DNA of 64,000 nucleotides from Thermohalobaculum sp039821125 (GTDB taxonomy: Bacteria > Pseudomonadota > Alphaproteobacteria > Rhodobacterales > Rhodobacteraceae). The notes below the pieces were generated by a model that did no database searches, was not told where the DNA came from, and was given only the letters and a program-made list of their open reading frames with translations. Where the stretch lies: the NCBI GenBank assembly GCA_039821125.1, contig JBCBOR010000014.1:17378-81377 (forward strand), read 5' to 3'. Both the position numbers and the translations under genes were made by a program. Numbering within the stretch: the stretch's first letter is position 1; each line of letters begins with the position of its first letter. Positions 54,281 to 63,529 of this stretch are shown piece after piece.

Positions 54281-55642
54281 TCAGGTCTTGGACAGCGCGG
54301 CGTGCAGCGTGTCGACGAACCGGTCAGCTTCGGTTGACGAAAGGCACAGAGGCGGGCGAACTTTCAGCGTGTGGCCGTACTTTCCAGCGGCTCCGATCAA
54401 GACGCCGTTCTCCTTCAACCCGTTGATGACTTGCGTGGCCAGAGCCGGGTCCGGGCGGTCTGGTGCATCCGGTTCGGACAGATCGATCCCTAGGAACAAT
54501 CCTGCGCCCCGCACCGCTGTAACCCGAGGCTCTGACGCGGCGAGATCGATCAGCCGCGACTTCATGTGGCTGCCGACCCGAGCCGCGTTGCCCATCAGGT
54601 CTTCCTCGTCGATCACTTCTAGAACGGCCATACCCGCAGCCGCCGCGACCGGATTGCCGCCAAAGGTGTTGAAGTACCCGAAGTCGTCGCAAAACGCGGC
54701 GAGCAGGTCCGGACGCGTTGCCATGCCAGACATCGGGAACCCGTTTCCCATCGGCTTGCCCATCGTCACGATATCGGGCGCAACGCCATGACGCTTGAAA
54801 CCCCAGAATGCATCACCCGTGCGCCCGAAACCGGGCTGAACCTCGTCCGCGATGTATAGACCGCCCGCGTTGCGAACGGCATCCACCGCAGGCGCAAGAA
54901 ACCCCGCAGGGTCGGAAAAGACGCCGTCCGATGAAAAAATCGAGTCGCTCAAGAACCCTGCAAAACCACATTTGCGCCGGTTGAGACGCCCGATTGCTTT
55001 CTTGACATCGCGCGTAAAGCCCTCGGCGATATCCGACCCATAGGCCGAGGCAGAAGGCGCAGGAACCGTCTCGACAAAATTCGGTGGCTTGCCCCTCTTG
55101 TAGGACGACGGCGAGGCCTGGATCACCAGATGCGTGTTGCCATGATAGGCGTTCTCGGTCACGACAAAGCCCGAGTTGCCCATGGCCTTCATGGCGACGC
55201 GCATCGCAAGATCGTTTGCCTCACTGCCCGAGCAGGCGAGCATCACGTTCGAAAGCGCGGCGGGCAGCCGGGATTTCAAAGCCTCGAGATACCGCTCGGT
55301 GCTCTGGTTCAGATACCGGGTGTTGGTGTTCAGGCGCGCGAGTTGTCGTGAGACCGCCTCGATCACCCTTGGGTGAGAATGCCCGACCGATGGGACATTG
55401 TTGTAGAAATCGAGATAGCGGCGTCCATCCGATGCCTCCATCCACGCGTCTTTTGCGCTGACCATTTCAATCGGGCGCTGGTAGAACAATACCGAGGCAG
55501 CACCGACATTGGCCTGGCGCCGGGCCAGCAACGCATCGTCAGAACCGCCATCGCGACCTGCATCGAAGGCGTTCATGTCGAGGATCTGACGGACCTTTGG
55601 GGCTTTTCCATTCGATCCTGCCGGTCGCGACGCTTTGGCCAT
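54281..55642 (-). CDS. Class III PLP enzyme, probable phospho-lyase
   Basis: A 453-aa fold-type I PLP protein of the class III aminotransferase family. SGSEANDLAMRVAM (PLP phosphate region), YIADEVQPGFGRTG (PLP Asp), and VTMGKPMGNGFP with the PLP lysine (K in MGKPMGN) are present. The stretch VGHSHPRVIEAVSRQLARLN with the following TNTRYL resembles the ethanolamine-phosphate/phosphohydroxylysine phospho-lyases more than true aminotransferases. Start 55642 lies four bp after the kinase stop; an ATG at 55684 overlaps the kinase. Together with the adjacent kinase this suggests a phosphorylate-then-eliminate route for an amino alcohol. Confidence 0.85.
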   Translation of the reverse strand: MAKASRPAGSNGKAPKVRQILDMNAFDAGRDGGSDDALLARRQANVGAASVLFYQRPIEMVSAKDAWMEASDGRRYLDFYNNVPSVGHSHPRVIEAVSRQLARLNTNTRYLNQSTERYLEALKSRLPAALSNVMLACSGSEANDLAMRVAMKAMGNSGFVVTENAYHGNTHLVIQASPSSYKRGKPPNFVETVPAPSASAYGSDIAEGFTRDVKKAIGRLNRRKCGFAGFLSDSIFSSDGVFSDPAGFLAPAVDAVRNAGGLYIADEVQPGFGRTGDAFWGFKRHGVAPDIVTMGKPMGNGFPMSGMATRPDLLAAFCDDFGYFNTFGGNPVAAAAGMAVLEVIDEEDLMGNAARVGSHMKSRLIDLAASEPRVTAVRGAGLFLGIDLSEPDAPDRPDPALATQVINGLKENGVLIGAAGKYGHTLKVRPPLCLSSTEADRFVDTLHAALSKT

Positions 55643-55646
55643 CGGC

Positions 55647-56642
55647 CTATCCGCGTTCCGAGAGATAGGCATCGGCAAGCGCAACGGTGCCTTCGGTGAA
55701 GGCGGTGCCCATCTCCTGCGCGGTTGGTGTCTCGGAATGGCTCGCGATCCAGGCTGTCAGTTGCAGGCGGCGCAGCATGATGAAGGTGGAGAGTTCCGCT
55801 TCCACTTCGTCAGGCAACGACGCGACAGTGCGATACCCGGTACACCAGGCATCTTGCAGCGCAGGAATGGTCGGATCAGTTTCGAAAAAGCTGATCGCCG
55901 CTGCAAAATCAAAGGCAAACCATCCGAACCCGCAGTCATCAAAGTCGATCAGCCCGATCCGATCGCCTTCGATCAACAGATTTGCAAGCCGCAGATCCGC
56001 ATGGATCAATCCGAACCGGTCCGGTCCGGTACCGAAGGCCGAAAGACGCGCCTTCATCACCGCGCATGCGCGTTCCAGCACCGCGCGTCCCGGGGGTGTC
56101 AGCCCGAGCCCGGCGCGCCAGTCGCCCCAATGCGGCATCGCGCCGACCGTTGTATCGAAGGTCCATGTCTTGCGCTGGAAACCGGGCGGGCGCCTCCATC
56201 GCTTCACATGGGTATGCAGTTTCGAGCTGATGGCACCGAGCTGATGAAAGCCATCGGTCAGATCATCGGTCGGGGCAGGCTCGGTTCCCTCCATGAACTC
56301 GAAGGCCACGACATCGCGGATCATGCCGCCAGCCTCCATCGCCGCGATGCGACTGCCATCGGCAAGGTCAAGCACCGCTGGGATCGGCGCCACGGTTTCG
56401 GCGCGCAGGGCATCGATCCAGGCAAGCTCGGACAGGATCTCGTCGCGCGTATGGTAGTCCGGACGATGGACCCGCAGGATCACAGGCGCGTCGGCCTCGG
56501 GATCATCCGCGCGATAGGTTGCGTTCTCCGAGATGTTCAACAGGCGGACGGTCGTGGCGAGCGAAAGCCCCCAAGCCCCGACGGTGTTGCAAAGCCCCTC
56601 CTGAAGCGTGTGCAGGAAGTCCTCGGTATACATCTCGCCCAT
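55647..56642 (-). CDS. Aminoglycoside phosphotransferase-like small-molecule kinase
   Basis: A 331-aa protein of the APH/choline kinase fold. Visible: an ATP-binding N lobe (TYRADDPEADAPVILRVHRP), Brenner motif HADLRLANLLIEG with the catalytic Asp, and IDFDDCGFGWFAFDFA with the metal-binding Asp. The open frame begins at a TTG (56684); I chose ATG 56642, with ATG 56633 as an alternative. It is placed just upstream of the class III PLP enzyme, as in hydroxylysine kinase/phospho-lyase systems. The substrate is likely an amino alcohol or hydroxy amino acid. Confidence 0.85.
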   Translation of the reverse strand: MGEMYTEDFLHTLQEGLCNTVGAWGLSLATTVRLLNISENATYRADDPEADAPVILRVHRPDYHTRDEILSELAWIDALRAETVAPIPAVLDLADGSRIAAMEAGGMIRDVVAFEFMEGTEPAPTDDLTDGFHQLGAISSKLHTHVKRWRRPPGFQRKTWTFDTTVGAMPHWGDWRAGLGLTPPGRAVLERACAVMKARLSAFGTGPDRFGLIHADLRLANLLIEGDRIGLIDFDDCGFGWFAFDFAAAISFFETDPTIPALQDAWCTGYRTVASLPDEVEAELSTFIMLRRLQLTAWIASHSETPTAQEMGTAFTEGTVALADAYLSERG

Positions 56643-56787
56643 CTGTGGAACCTGCGCTGCCCAATCTAGCGTGAACCTAGGCAAAAAATCTGTGACTCAC
56701 AACAATTGCGCTTGCCAGACGATCCCGTCCGCCGAAGGATGATTGCCGATCAAGTCTGTCCGCAAGATCCAATGCGAAGGAGCCCCC

Positions 56788-57552
56788 ATGTTCACTCCCC
56801 TAACCGGCAAAAGCGTTCTGGTCACCGGCGGATCCATGGGCATCGGCAAGGGGATCGCCCGGGTCTTCGCCAAGGCCGGTGCTCGCGTGATGATCGTCGC
56901 TCGCGGCGAGGATGCGGCCAAGGCAACCGCCGACGAAATAGGCGCTTCGTTCGTCACCGGCGATGTGGGCAACTGGGATGACGTGCAAAGAATGGTCGGC
57001 GCGACAGTCGAGGCTTTCGGCTCGCTCGACATCCTCTGTGCCAACGCGGGGGCTTTCCCTCAGACAAAGATCATCGACATGGACCCGGACGAATGGGACC
57101 AGGTCATGCACACAAACCTGAAGTCGGCCTTCCTCTGTGTCAAAGCGGCCATTCCGGCCTTTGACAAGGCTGGGAAAGGCCGGGTGATCCTGACCTCATC
57201 CATCACCGGTCCCGTGACGGGTTTCCCCGGGTGGTCGCATTACGGCGCGTCAAAATCCGGGCAGCTTGGGTTCCTGAAAACCGCGGCTATGGAGCTTTCG
57301 CGCTACAACACGACAATCAATGCGGTGATGCCCGGCAACATCTACACCGAGGGCCTTGAGGATCTCGGCGAGGACTACCTGAAGACAATGGCAGCTTCGA
57401 TCCCCTTGAAACGTCTGGGGGCAGTCGAGGACATCGGGAACGCTGCGCTTTTCTTCGCAACTGACGAGGCGGGTTACATCACGGGCCAGCAGATCGTGGT
57501 CGATGGAGGCCAAATCCTGCCGGAGTCGCTCGAGGCAATAGACGAGATCTGA
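56788..57552 (+). CDS. Short-chain dehydrogenase/reductase
   Basis: A 254-aa classical SDR: nucleotide motif LVTGGSMGIGKGIA, DVGNWDD (adenine binding), NAGAFPQ, catalytic Ser in TSSITG, Y-x-x-x-K in HYGASKSG, and the C-terminal GGQILPES. Start 56788 has AAGGAG eight bases upstream; the open frame extends 45 bp more. Divergent from the kinase gene, so it may belong to the same pathway. Substrate unknown. Confidence 0.92.
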   Translation: MFTPLTGKSVLVTGGSMGIGKGIARVFAKAGARVMIVARGEDAAKATADEIGASFVTGDVGNWDDVQRMVGATVEAFGSLDILCANAGAFPQTKIIDMDPDEWDQVMHTNLKSAFLCVKAAIPAFDKAGKGRVILTSSITGPVTGFPGWSHYGASKSGQLGFLKTAAMELSRYNTTINAVMPGNIYTEGLEDLGEDYLKTMAASIPLKRLGAVEDIGNAALFFATDEAGYITGQQIVVDGGQILPESLEAIDEI

Positions 57553-57740
57553 TCCTCGATTTGCCTGGGTTCTGCGGCGGACAATGCCCTACGACCGATG
57601 CGCGCGCACGTGCATGCCGCCAGTCTGCATCGCAGCAACCGTCATTTTCTGGTTATGAATCCGGCGCCGCAGACAGTCCAAACCTCGGCGTGTACGCGCC
57701 GGACAGTTGGCGGCGCAGATGGATGTCCCTGATCCCTCGG

Positions 57741-58685
57741 TTACTCTGAGCTCCAGAATACGTCCGAGAACTCGACACCAATTCCAATCGTAATGCCACT
57801 GTAGGATCGTGACCCGATCGTGGAATTGTTCTGATCCCACCCGATCGAACCACGCAGCTTTGTGTGGTCTGTCAGGGCGTAGTCCAGTCTCGCCTCTGCT
57901 CGGAGGCGCAGGTCTTCGCGTCTCTCTGCGATCGCGGCGGAGAAGTCATCTCCATAGGCGCGGTAGAACCCTGCAATCTTGCCGGAGACCGTCAGATCGT
58001 CGGCGAGGGAATACTTCGCAGCCACCTGCAGCCCGACTTCTCCATAACTGAACTTATTGTCTTCTGCGGCGCGGAGTTCCCCGATGAGGGTGCCGGCAAG
58101 CCGCAGTTTCCGATCCTCTGCCCGCCAGTCATGGCCAAGCTCGACGCGCAGCTCGCCCTGGTCAAAGCCTTCAAAGGTGGCCTCATTCTGATTGCGATAA
58201 CCCAGACGCAGGCGCGCACGGCTGAGGTTCTGTGGATCATGGCGTACCCTGATCTGTGCTCCGAGACGGGGCCGCACGAACACCGTCGCCTCATGGTCCC
58301 GGACATAGCTGTTCGCCGCTTCGACCCGCAGTTGGGTGTCCTTCGCGAGGTTGCTCCAGTAGCCTGCACGGGTTTCCGCGCGCAAACGGTCGAGTTCGCT
58401 GTCCGAGGGAAATGCTTCTGCCTCCACCCATTGCGACAGACGGATCTGATCGCCGCTGTCGAGCTTCGCGCGAAAGTCCAGCCGGGCGATCGAACTGGCG
58501 CTGAACTCAAGATCCTTCTGATCGGCAGAGGCGTTTCCGACGTCCGCAATCTGTGGCGTCCGAGCGACTTCAAAACCAAGCGTGCCCTTTAGGATCTCCC
58601 CTGCGGACGCGACCGGCGATGCGACACCGAGGCCAAGGCCGAGAACGGCGGACAGGGCGGATACGCGAAAAAGGAACTGGGACAT
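57741..58685 (-). CDS. Outer-membrane beta-barrel protein of exopolysaccharide operon
   Basis: A 314-aa protein with a Sec signal peptide (FLFRVSALSAVLGLGLGVAS... ASA). The mature part is a run of alternating polar/hydrophobic strands (e.g. LRVELGHDWRAEDRKLRLAG, VGLQVAAKYSLADDLTVSGK) and ends with a strand ITIGIGVEFSDVFWSSE. Its size fits a 12-16-strand barrel. It is the last gene of the synthase operon and shares 1 bp with the synthase stop, so it probably exports the polymer through the outer membrane. No named family is recognised. Confidence 0.75.
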   Translation of the reverse strand: MSQFLFRVSALSAVLGLGLGVASPVASAGEILKGTLGFEVARTPQIADVGNASADQKDLEFSASSIARLDFRAKLDSGDQIRLSQWVEAEAFPSDSELDRLRAETRAGYWSNLAKDTQLRVEAANSYVRDHEATVFVRPRLGAQIRVRHDPQNLSRARLRLGYRNQNEATFEGFDQGELRVELGHDWRAEDRKLRLAGTLIGELRAAEDNKFSYGEVGLQVAAKYSLADDLTVSGKIAGFYRAYGDDFSAAIAERREDLRLRAEARLDYALTDHTKLRGSIGWDQNNSTIGSRSYSGITIGIGVEFSDVFWSSE

Positions 58686-60523
58686 TACGCTACTCTCACC
58701 GGTTGGTTGGGGATGATGTTCTTCAGGACGGCTATCGCGAGGTGTTCGCGCCCGTCACGCACCGAGATGCTGAGCATCGATTCGAGTGTGAAATAGGACC
58801 GGAGCACTCTGAACAGCAGGTATTCCGGCAGGGCGAGAATGCCCTTGGGAACGCCGTTCAGGAGGGCAGCGACAACCGCCATCATCGCAGGTGCACCGAC
58901 CATCACCGCGACGATGGCCTGCCACTTGAGGGGGCTGTCGGGGTTGAAAGCGCAGACGTATTCGAGTGCGCCGAAGACCAGCAGGGGAACCAGCATGGCG
59001 CGGCGCGCCGAGTTGACCAGCATGAAGGGCAGGATCACCTTGCCACGCAGCGTCATCCAGTCGCAATAGATCAGGTCCCTGCAGCGCGAAGAGATGTGGT
59101 AGACCGAGCGGAACCAGCGTGTGCGTTGCTCGCGCATATGGGTGTAGCTGGCAGGAACCTCGGACACATAGCGGATCTTCGGATCGACGACGGAGTGATA
59201 GCCAAGCTCGCCGATCCGGAGCGAGATGTCGGTGTCCTCGCCGTTCATGCCTTCGACAAAACCGCCGAGATACAGCGGCTGCTTGGTGCGATAGACGACG
59301 AACATGCCGGGGATGCCGACAACGCCATTCACCGAGGCCATGGCCACGGAATAGAACCCGTGCTTGACCAGCACCTCGAGAAGCCGCGCACGGTCGAAGA
59401 GCGCGCCACCGGGCGGCACGGGAACACCGCCGACGGTGCCCACCGCGGGATCCGCGAAGTGGCGCATCGCAAGGGTGAGGTTGTCCTCGCCCAGCAGCGT
59501 GTCGGCATCAACGCGGACCAGGAACTCGGTCTTGGTGGCCTCCAGCCCGGCGTTAAGCGCGTGCGATTTTCCCGGCGTCGGCACGTCCAGAACGTGACCG
59601 GTTGCTCTTTTGCAGGCGGCAATCGTGTCTGCGGCAATCTCGGCGGTTCGGTCCTTGGAATTGTTACTGAGGATCATGATGTGGACCGGCCCGCCATAGT
59701 GAACGGCGGCGCGGTCCATCGCCTTGATCGTGTTTTCGATGATGTATTCTTCGTTGTGCGCGGGCACGATGATCGTGAGAGCCGGGCGAAACTCGACCTT
59801 CTTCGCGGTGACGTGGTCATAGATCGCAAGAAGGTAGAGTTGGCCGAACAGGCACGGAAGGAACAGGAAGACCCCGGGTCCGATCCCGCCCAGCAGAGTG
59901 ATCTCGCGCATGTCGGCCACGATCTCGAACTGCATCGCGCCAACGCTTGCCGAGACACCGGCCGCGCTTGCGATCGTCAGGATCAACCGCAGGAACGCGC
60001 GGCGCTGCTTGATCGGGCGGTGCTCGACAGGGATGCGGGAGGGCATCCGGCCGCGCTCGAGCAGTTTCATCGAGTAGACAGCGAACCCGATCAGTCCGCT
60101 GGCGATTTCGGTGAAGTGCAGCGAATACCCGATGCCCGGCCAGTGCCGCAGCATGGCGTTCACCAGATCGTAAGCCAGGCACAGCACGGCGAAGGTAATG
60201 ACGAGATCGATGCCGAAGAGCACACGTGCCCAAGCAGGTGCAGCGGCGAAGGCGGCGAACGAGATGAAAAAGGCCAATATGAAAATGCGCACGGCGATCG
60301 CGTGCTGGCCCTCATAGGCGGACAAGACAAAATCGTGATGCGGGAAGACCGCACGCATTTCGGGCATGCTGATCAGCCCGAGCAGAAAAAAGCTGATTGC
60401 CGTGAAGAGCACCAGCATCGCCGGGGCCCGCCACTGCGGAAGCTTGACCGCGAAGCGCTTGGGCGCGCTGTCCACGGATTGGAATTCGATCTGCCCGCGA
60501 TCACTTTCGCCGGGTCCGCTCAT
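58685..60523 (-). CDS. Processive family 2 glycosyltransferase (polysaccharide synthase)
   Basis: A 612-aa inner-membrane synthase: helices at the N terminus (residues ~30-160), a GT-A domain with LTIIVPAHNEE (substrate binding), VRVDADTLLGED (D-x-D), GEDTDISLRIGELG (T-E-D-like catalytic region) and EQRTRWFRS (Q-x-x-R-W), then further helices. This set defines cellulose/hyaluronan-synthase-like processive enzymes. It overlaps the BcsB-like gene by 4 bp. No PilZ domain is visible. The polymer identity is unknown. Confidence 0.92.
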   Translation of the reverse strand: MSGPGESDRGQIEFQSVDSAPKRFAVKLPQWRAPAMLVLFTAISFFLLGLISMPEMRAVFPHHDFVLSAYEGQHAIAVRIFILAFFISFAAFAAAPAWARVLFGIDLVITFAVLCLAYDLVNAMLRHWPGIGYSLHFTEIASGLIGFAVYSMKLLERGRMPSRIPVEHRPIKQRRAFLRLILTIASAAGVSASVGAMQFEIVADMREITLLGGIGPGVFLFLPCLFGQLYLLAIYDHVTAKKVEFRPALTIIVPAHNEEYIIENTIKAMDRAAVHYGGPVHIMILSNNSKDRTAEIAADTIAACKRATGHVLDVPTPGKSHALNAGLEATKTEFLVRVDADTLLGEDNLTLAMRHFADPAVGTVGGVPVPPGGALFDRARLLEVLVKHGFYSVAMASVNGVVGIPGMFVVYRTKQPLYLGGFVEGMNGEDTDISLRIGELGYHSVVDPKIRYVSEVPASYTHMREQRTRWFRSVYHISSRCRDLIYCDWMTLRGKVILPFMLVNSARRAMLVPLLVFGALEYVCAFNPDSPLKWQAIVAVMVGAPAMMAVVAALLNGVPKGILALPEYLLFRVLRSYFTLESMLSISVRDGREHLAIAVLKNIIPNQPVRVA

Positions 60524-61311
60524 TGTGCGGCCTCAGCGTCCGGGAGGGCAAGCTCGATCACGATCGGTGCGGTGGCGGGGGTTGGCGCACCGGGGCATAG
60601 AAGTTCGAACCGACCGTAGCTGCCTGGGACGATCCGCCAGTGCACGGCTGCATGGGTATCGCCCTTTGACGGTGCCGTGACTGTCAGCATCGGGACGGCG
60701 GTGTCTCGGGATTTTGCGGGGCGCAGGCGGATGGATGAAGGCAATGCTGCAGCAAGGGACCGGGCAACCGCGTATGCGCGGGCCGCCGTCATCCTGCCGT
60801 CCACAACGAGGCCCAACTCGGTAACCTCGGCAAGAGCGCGGTGCATCTGTGAGAGTGCACTGCTCTGGTCCGGGCGGAACGTTATCCGCGTGTCGTCCAG
60901 CATCTCCGCAAGAAGCTCTGGACCTTCGGCGCAGATTGGCTTGGCCAATGGCGCGGAGGTGGCGGTGATCTCAAGGGTGGCGCGCTGGCCAAGCGCATGG
61001 TCCGGCAGATCAATGTCCGCGCGATAGGTGCGCTGGTTGGCCGGCACCGCCTCGGCGTGGACAAGCCGACCATTCAACGTGACGTCGATGGTCCAGTTTT
61101 GGCCAAGAGCAGTCGGTCCCAGCGCCAGGGATAGGTCGAGACCAGCCGGGACCTGTCCGGTTGGCACCTGAGCGAGACCAACTCCGATCCGCCAGCGGGC
61201 TTGCCGTGTGAACCTTCGCACGCCTGCATTGGCCGACGACAACGCGCCTTCAAGACTTGATCCCGATCGTGCCTCGATGCCTAGCGGCAGGTCAGCCAGC
61301 AGATCACGCAT
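60520..61311 (-). pseudogene. BcsB-like periplasmic synthase partner, C-terminal part (frameshifted)
   Basis: A 264-aa frame that continues the BcsB-like protein started at 62062. Upstream of its first ATG the same frame stays open to about 61425 and reads a natural SDGPLSTDLLRHGAGIAF, then WKQGGADALNTAAMRDLL, so the ATG at 61311 is not the original start. It contains the second carbohydrate-binding-like portion; no C-terminal membrane helix is evident at the end (ALPDAEAAQ), unlike E. coli BcsB. It overlaps the synthase gene by 4 bp. Together with the upstream half, the intact protein would be about 510 aa. Confidence 0.75.
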
Positions 61312-61330
61312 CGCAGCAGTGTTGAGCGCG

Positions 61331-62062
61331 TCAGCGCCGCCCTGCTTCCAGAACGCTATCCCTGCGCCGTGTCGGAGCAGATCCGTGGACAGCGGGCCGT
61401 CTGACCTGCTCCTCAGGCTTCAGCCATTCCGGCCATCCGATGCGAGCGATCCCGCCCCACGATGCCACGCGGTCCCTGGCAGTTTCGAGCGGGCCGGTGA
61501 GCGTGAGATCGAGCGCTGTCTCAGGTTCGATCTCGACGCTTGTGGCCATTGCCGCTGCTGCGTCACAGGGACCGGTCGGGCCTCGGCCGACGAGACTGAA
61601 GGAGACCTTGATGGCGTCGCCGACGAGGTCTTCCGGCGTTAGCACAATCTCGAAGTCACTCCGATGCACGCCAGTTTTCAGCAGCATCTCACCCCGACGT
61701 GAGCCGCCGATCTGAACGCGCAGGGCGGCTTCGGCGCCGGCGATTGCCTGGGCGGTAAGAACGACACGCAACCGACCCGACAGCACCTGCACGTCCCGGG
61801 GCAGTGGAAACCTTATGCTTTGATAGGAGGGCAGGCCGGAGAGAATGACCGGCCGTGTCTGGTTGAAGTGGAACGCAGCCCGATGCGAGGCATCTGCGGT
61901 TTCTTCCAGCGCGATGCCGGTCGGGACCTCGAAACGCAGCGTCGCCGGTTCTGACACATGACGCAGGGCAGCCGTTGCGAGGCCACGACCATCCATAAGC
62001 GACAGCGCAACGACCGCGCCAACAAGCAACAGCGCAAGCAAACTGATCCCAACCAAACGCAC
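61331..62062 (-). pseudogene. BcsB-like periplasmic synthase partner, N-terminal part (frameshifted)
   Basis: A 243-aa frame with GTG start after GGAGATTGCT. It has a signal/anchor (VGISLLALLLVGAVVALSLM), a beta-rich domain (RDVQVLSGRLRVVLTAQAI) and a C-D-x region (GPCDAAAAMATSVEIEP) resembling BcsB. After WPEWLKPEEQ the sequence becomes Arg-rich nonsense (RRPAVHGSAPTRRR) and stops, while the neighbouring frame continues sensibly. An indel near 61410-61425 is therefore likely, either real or a sequencing error. Confidence 0.75.
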
Positions 62063-62129
62063 AGCAATCTCCGGGAAAGATCAACGATCCGCCGGGGGAA
62101 CTGGAACCCCGGCGGATCTGGCAGCGAAC

Positions 62130-63194
62130 CTAGGCCGCGATGGTATCCGCGACGTATCCGGGCTGCTGCTCGGGCGTCCATGTCGACACGCACGGGATCA
62201 TGCTGTGGTCACAGCGATCGGCGAACTTCTGCGCGATATCCATCGTCTCGGACAGCAGACCGTTCTGGAGGGTCGTCGGCTTCAGACCCTGATCGAGGAA
62301 GCTTTTGTTGCTGACGACGAGATCGTTCTCCGCTGCCTCGTTGCGCGGGTTCGGCACACAGGCAACCTCGGCTCCGGTCACGCCGGCAACGATGTGCGCG
62401 AGATCAATCACACGATGCGTCTCGGTCATCTGGTTCCTGATCCGAACCCTGTCGCCGCGCGCGGGGGGCTGCTCGACTGCCATGGCAAGACACCGCACGG
62501 TATCGCGGATGTGAATGAAGGCGCGGGTCTGGCCGCCCGTTCCGTGCACGGTCAGCGGGTGTCCGACAACCGCCTGCATCAGGAAGCGGTTGAGCACGGT
62601 CCCATAGTCGCCGTCATAGTCGAACCGGTTGATCAGCGACGCATGACGCCGTGTCTCGTCGGTCTCGGTGTCCCAGACGATGCCCTGGTGAAGATCCGTG
62701 ATCCGCAGCTTGTCGTTCTTGGCGTAGAACTGGAACAGCAACTGATCCATCGACTTGGTCATATGATAGACGCTGCCCGGATTGGTCGGGTACAGGATCT
62801 CGCGCTTGAAGATCTCGCGATCATCCCCTGGCACATAAACGTCGAGGTAGCCTTCGGGGATTGTCAGCCCGTCGCCGTCATAGCCATAGACGCCCATGGT
62901 CCCGAGGTGGATGATGTGGGCATCCAGACCCAGCTCGGTCACAGCGACCAAAACGTTATGTGTGGCACTGATGTTGTTGTTGACGGTGTAGATCTTCTCG
63001 GCGCGGCCCTTCATCGAATAGGGGGCGGCGCGCTGCTCGGCGAACTGGATGACGGTGTCGGGCCGCAGATTGCTGAAGAGAGTCAAAAGAGCATCGAAAT
63101 CGTTTGCGACATCGATCTCCTGGAACAGGATTCTTTTGTCATTCACGTGGTTCCATGCCGCGAGGCGCTCGTCCAGCGGCGCGATCGGCGTCAT
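62130..63194 (-). pseudogene. sqdB: UDP-sulfoquinovose synthase-like gene, 5' end cut by IS element
   Basis: 354 residues clearly belong to the SqdB branch of NAD-dependent epimerases: IHLGTMGVYGYDGDG, REILYPTNPGSVYHMTKSMD, ITDLHQGIVW, INRFDYDGDYGTVLNRFLMQ, and NPRNEAAENDL. SqdB makes UDP-sulfoquinovose from UDP-glucose and sulfite. About 50 N-terminal residues, including the GGDGYCGW NAD-binding motif, are missing: the first Met is created at the junction with the IS3-type element beginning at 63194. The product, if made, cannot bind NAD properly. It heads the polysaccharide operon, hinting at a sulfonated sugar in the polymer, although SqdB usually serves sulfolipid synthesis. Confidence 0.85.
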
Positions 63195-63250
63195 GAGCCT
63201 CCCCCAGTGAGTTGGTCCACGGTTATGTTTAGGAAAACGGAGGATCAGAG

Positions 63251-63529
63251 ATGGCGAACAAGCGAGCGAAGCCCGAAGAGATTGTCACGAAGCTACGGCA
63301 GGTCGAGGTGCTCGTCGGCCAGGGAGTGCCGAGAGCAGACGCGATACGTCAGATCGGTGTGACCGAACAGACCTACTACCGCTGGCGAAAAAAGTACGGT
63401 GGGATGGGAACCGAGCAGCTCAAGGAACTGAAGAGGCTTCAGAAAGAGAATGAGCGCCTCCGGCGCGCGGTGTCCGATCTCACCCTCGACAAGCTGATCC
63501 TGACCGAGGCAGCCCGGGGAAACTTCTGA
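63251..63529 (+). CDS. IS3-family transposase OrfA
   Basis: A 92-aa protein with an HTH (VPRADAIRQIGVTEQTYYRW) and a leucine-zipper-like segment (LKELKRLQKENERLRRAVSD), as usual in IS3 OrfA. AACGGAGGATCAGAG gives a ribosome binding site. Four bases before its stop is a heptamer G-GGA-AAC in correct phase (63517-63523), a candidate for -1 frameshifting into orfB. Confidence 0.93.
   Translation: MANKRAKPEEIVTKLRQVEVLVGQGVPRADAIRQIGVTEQTYYRWRKKYGGMGTEQLKELKRLQKENERLRRAVSDLTLDKLILTEAARGNF

Noticed and set aside
58553..60619. A 688-aa plus-strand frame
   Set aside because: Antisense of the glycosyltransferase gene in high-GC DNA, His/Arg/Asp-rich, no domain.
63384..63395. A-AAA-AAG heptamer in IS orfA as frameshift site
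   Set aside because: The -1 frame after this position meets a stop within about 60 bases, so it cannot lead to orfB; the later GGGAAAC site can.
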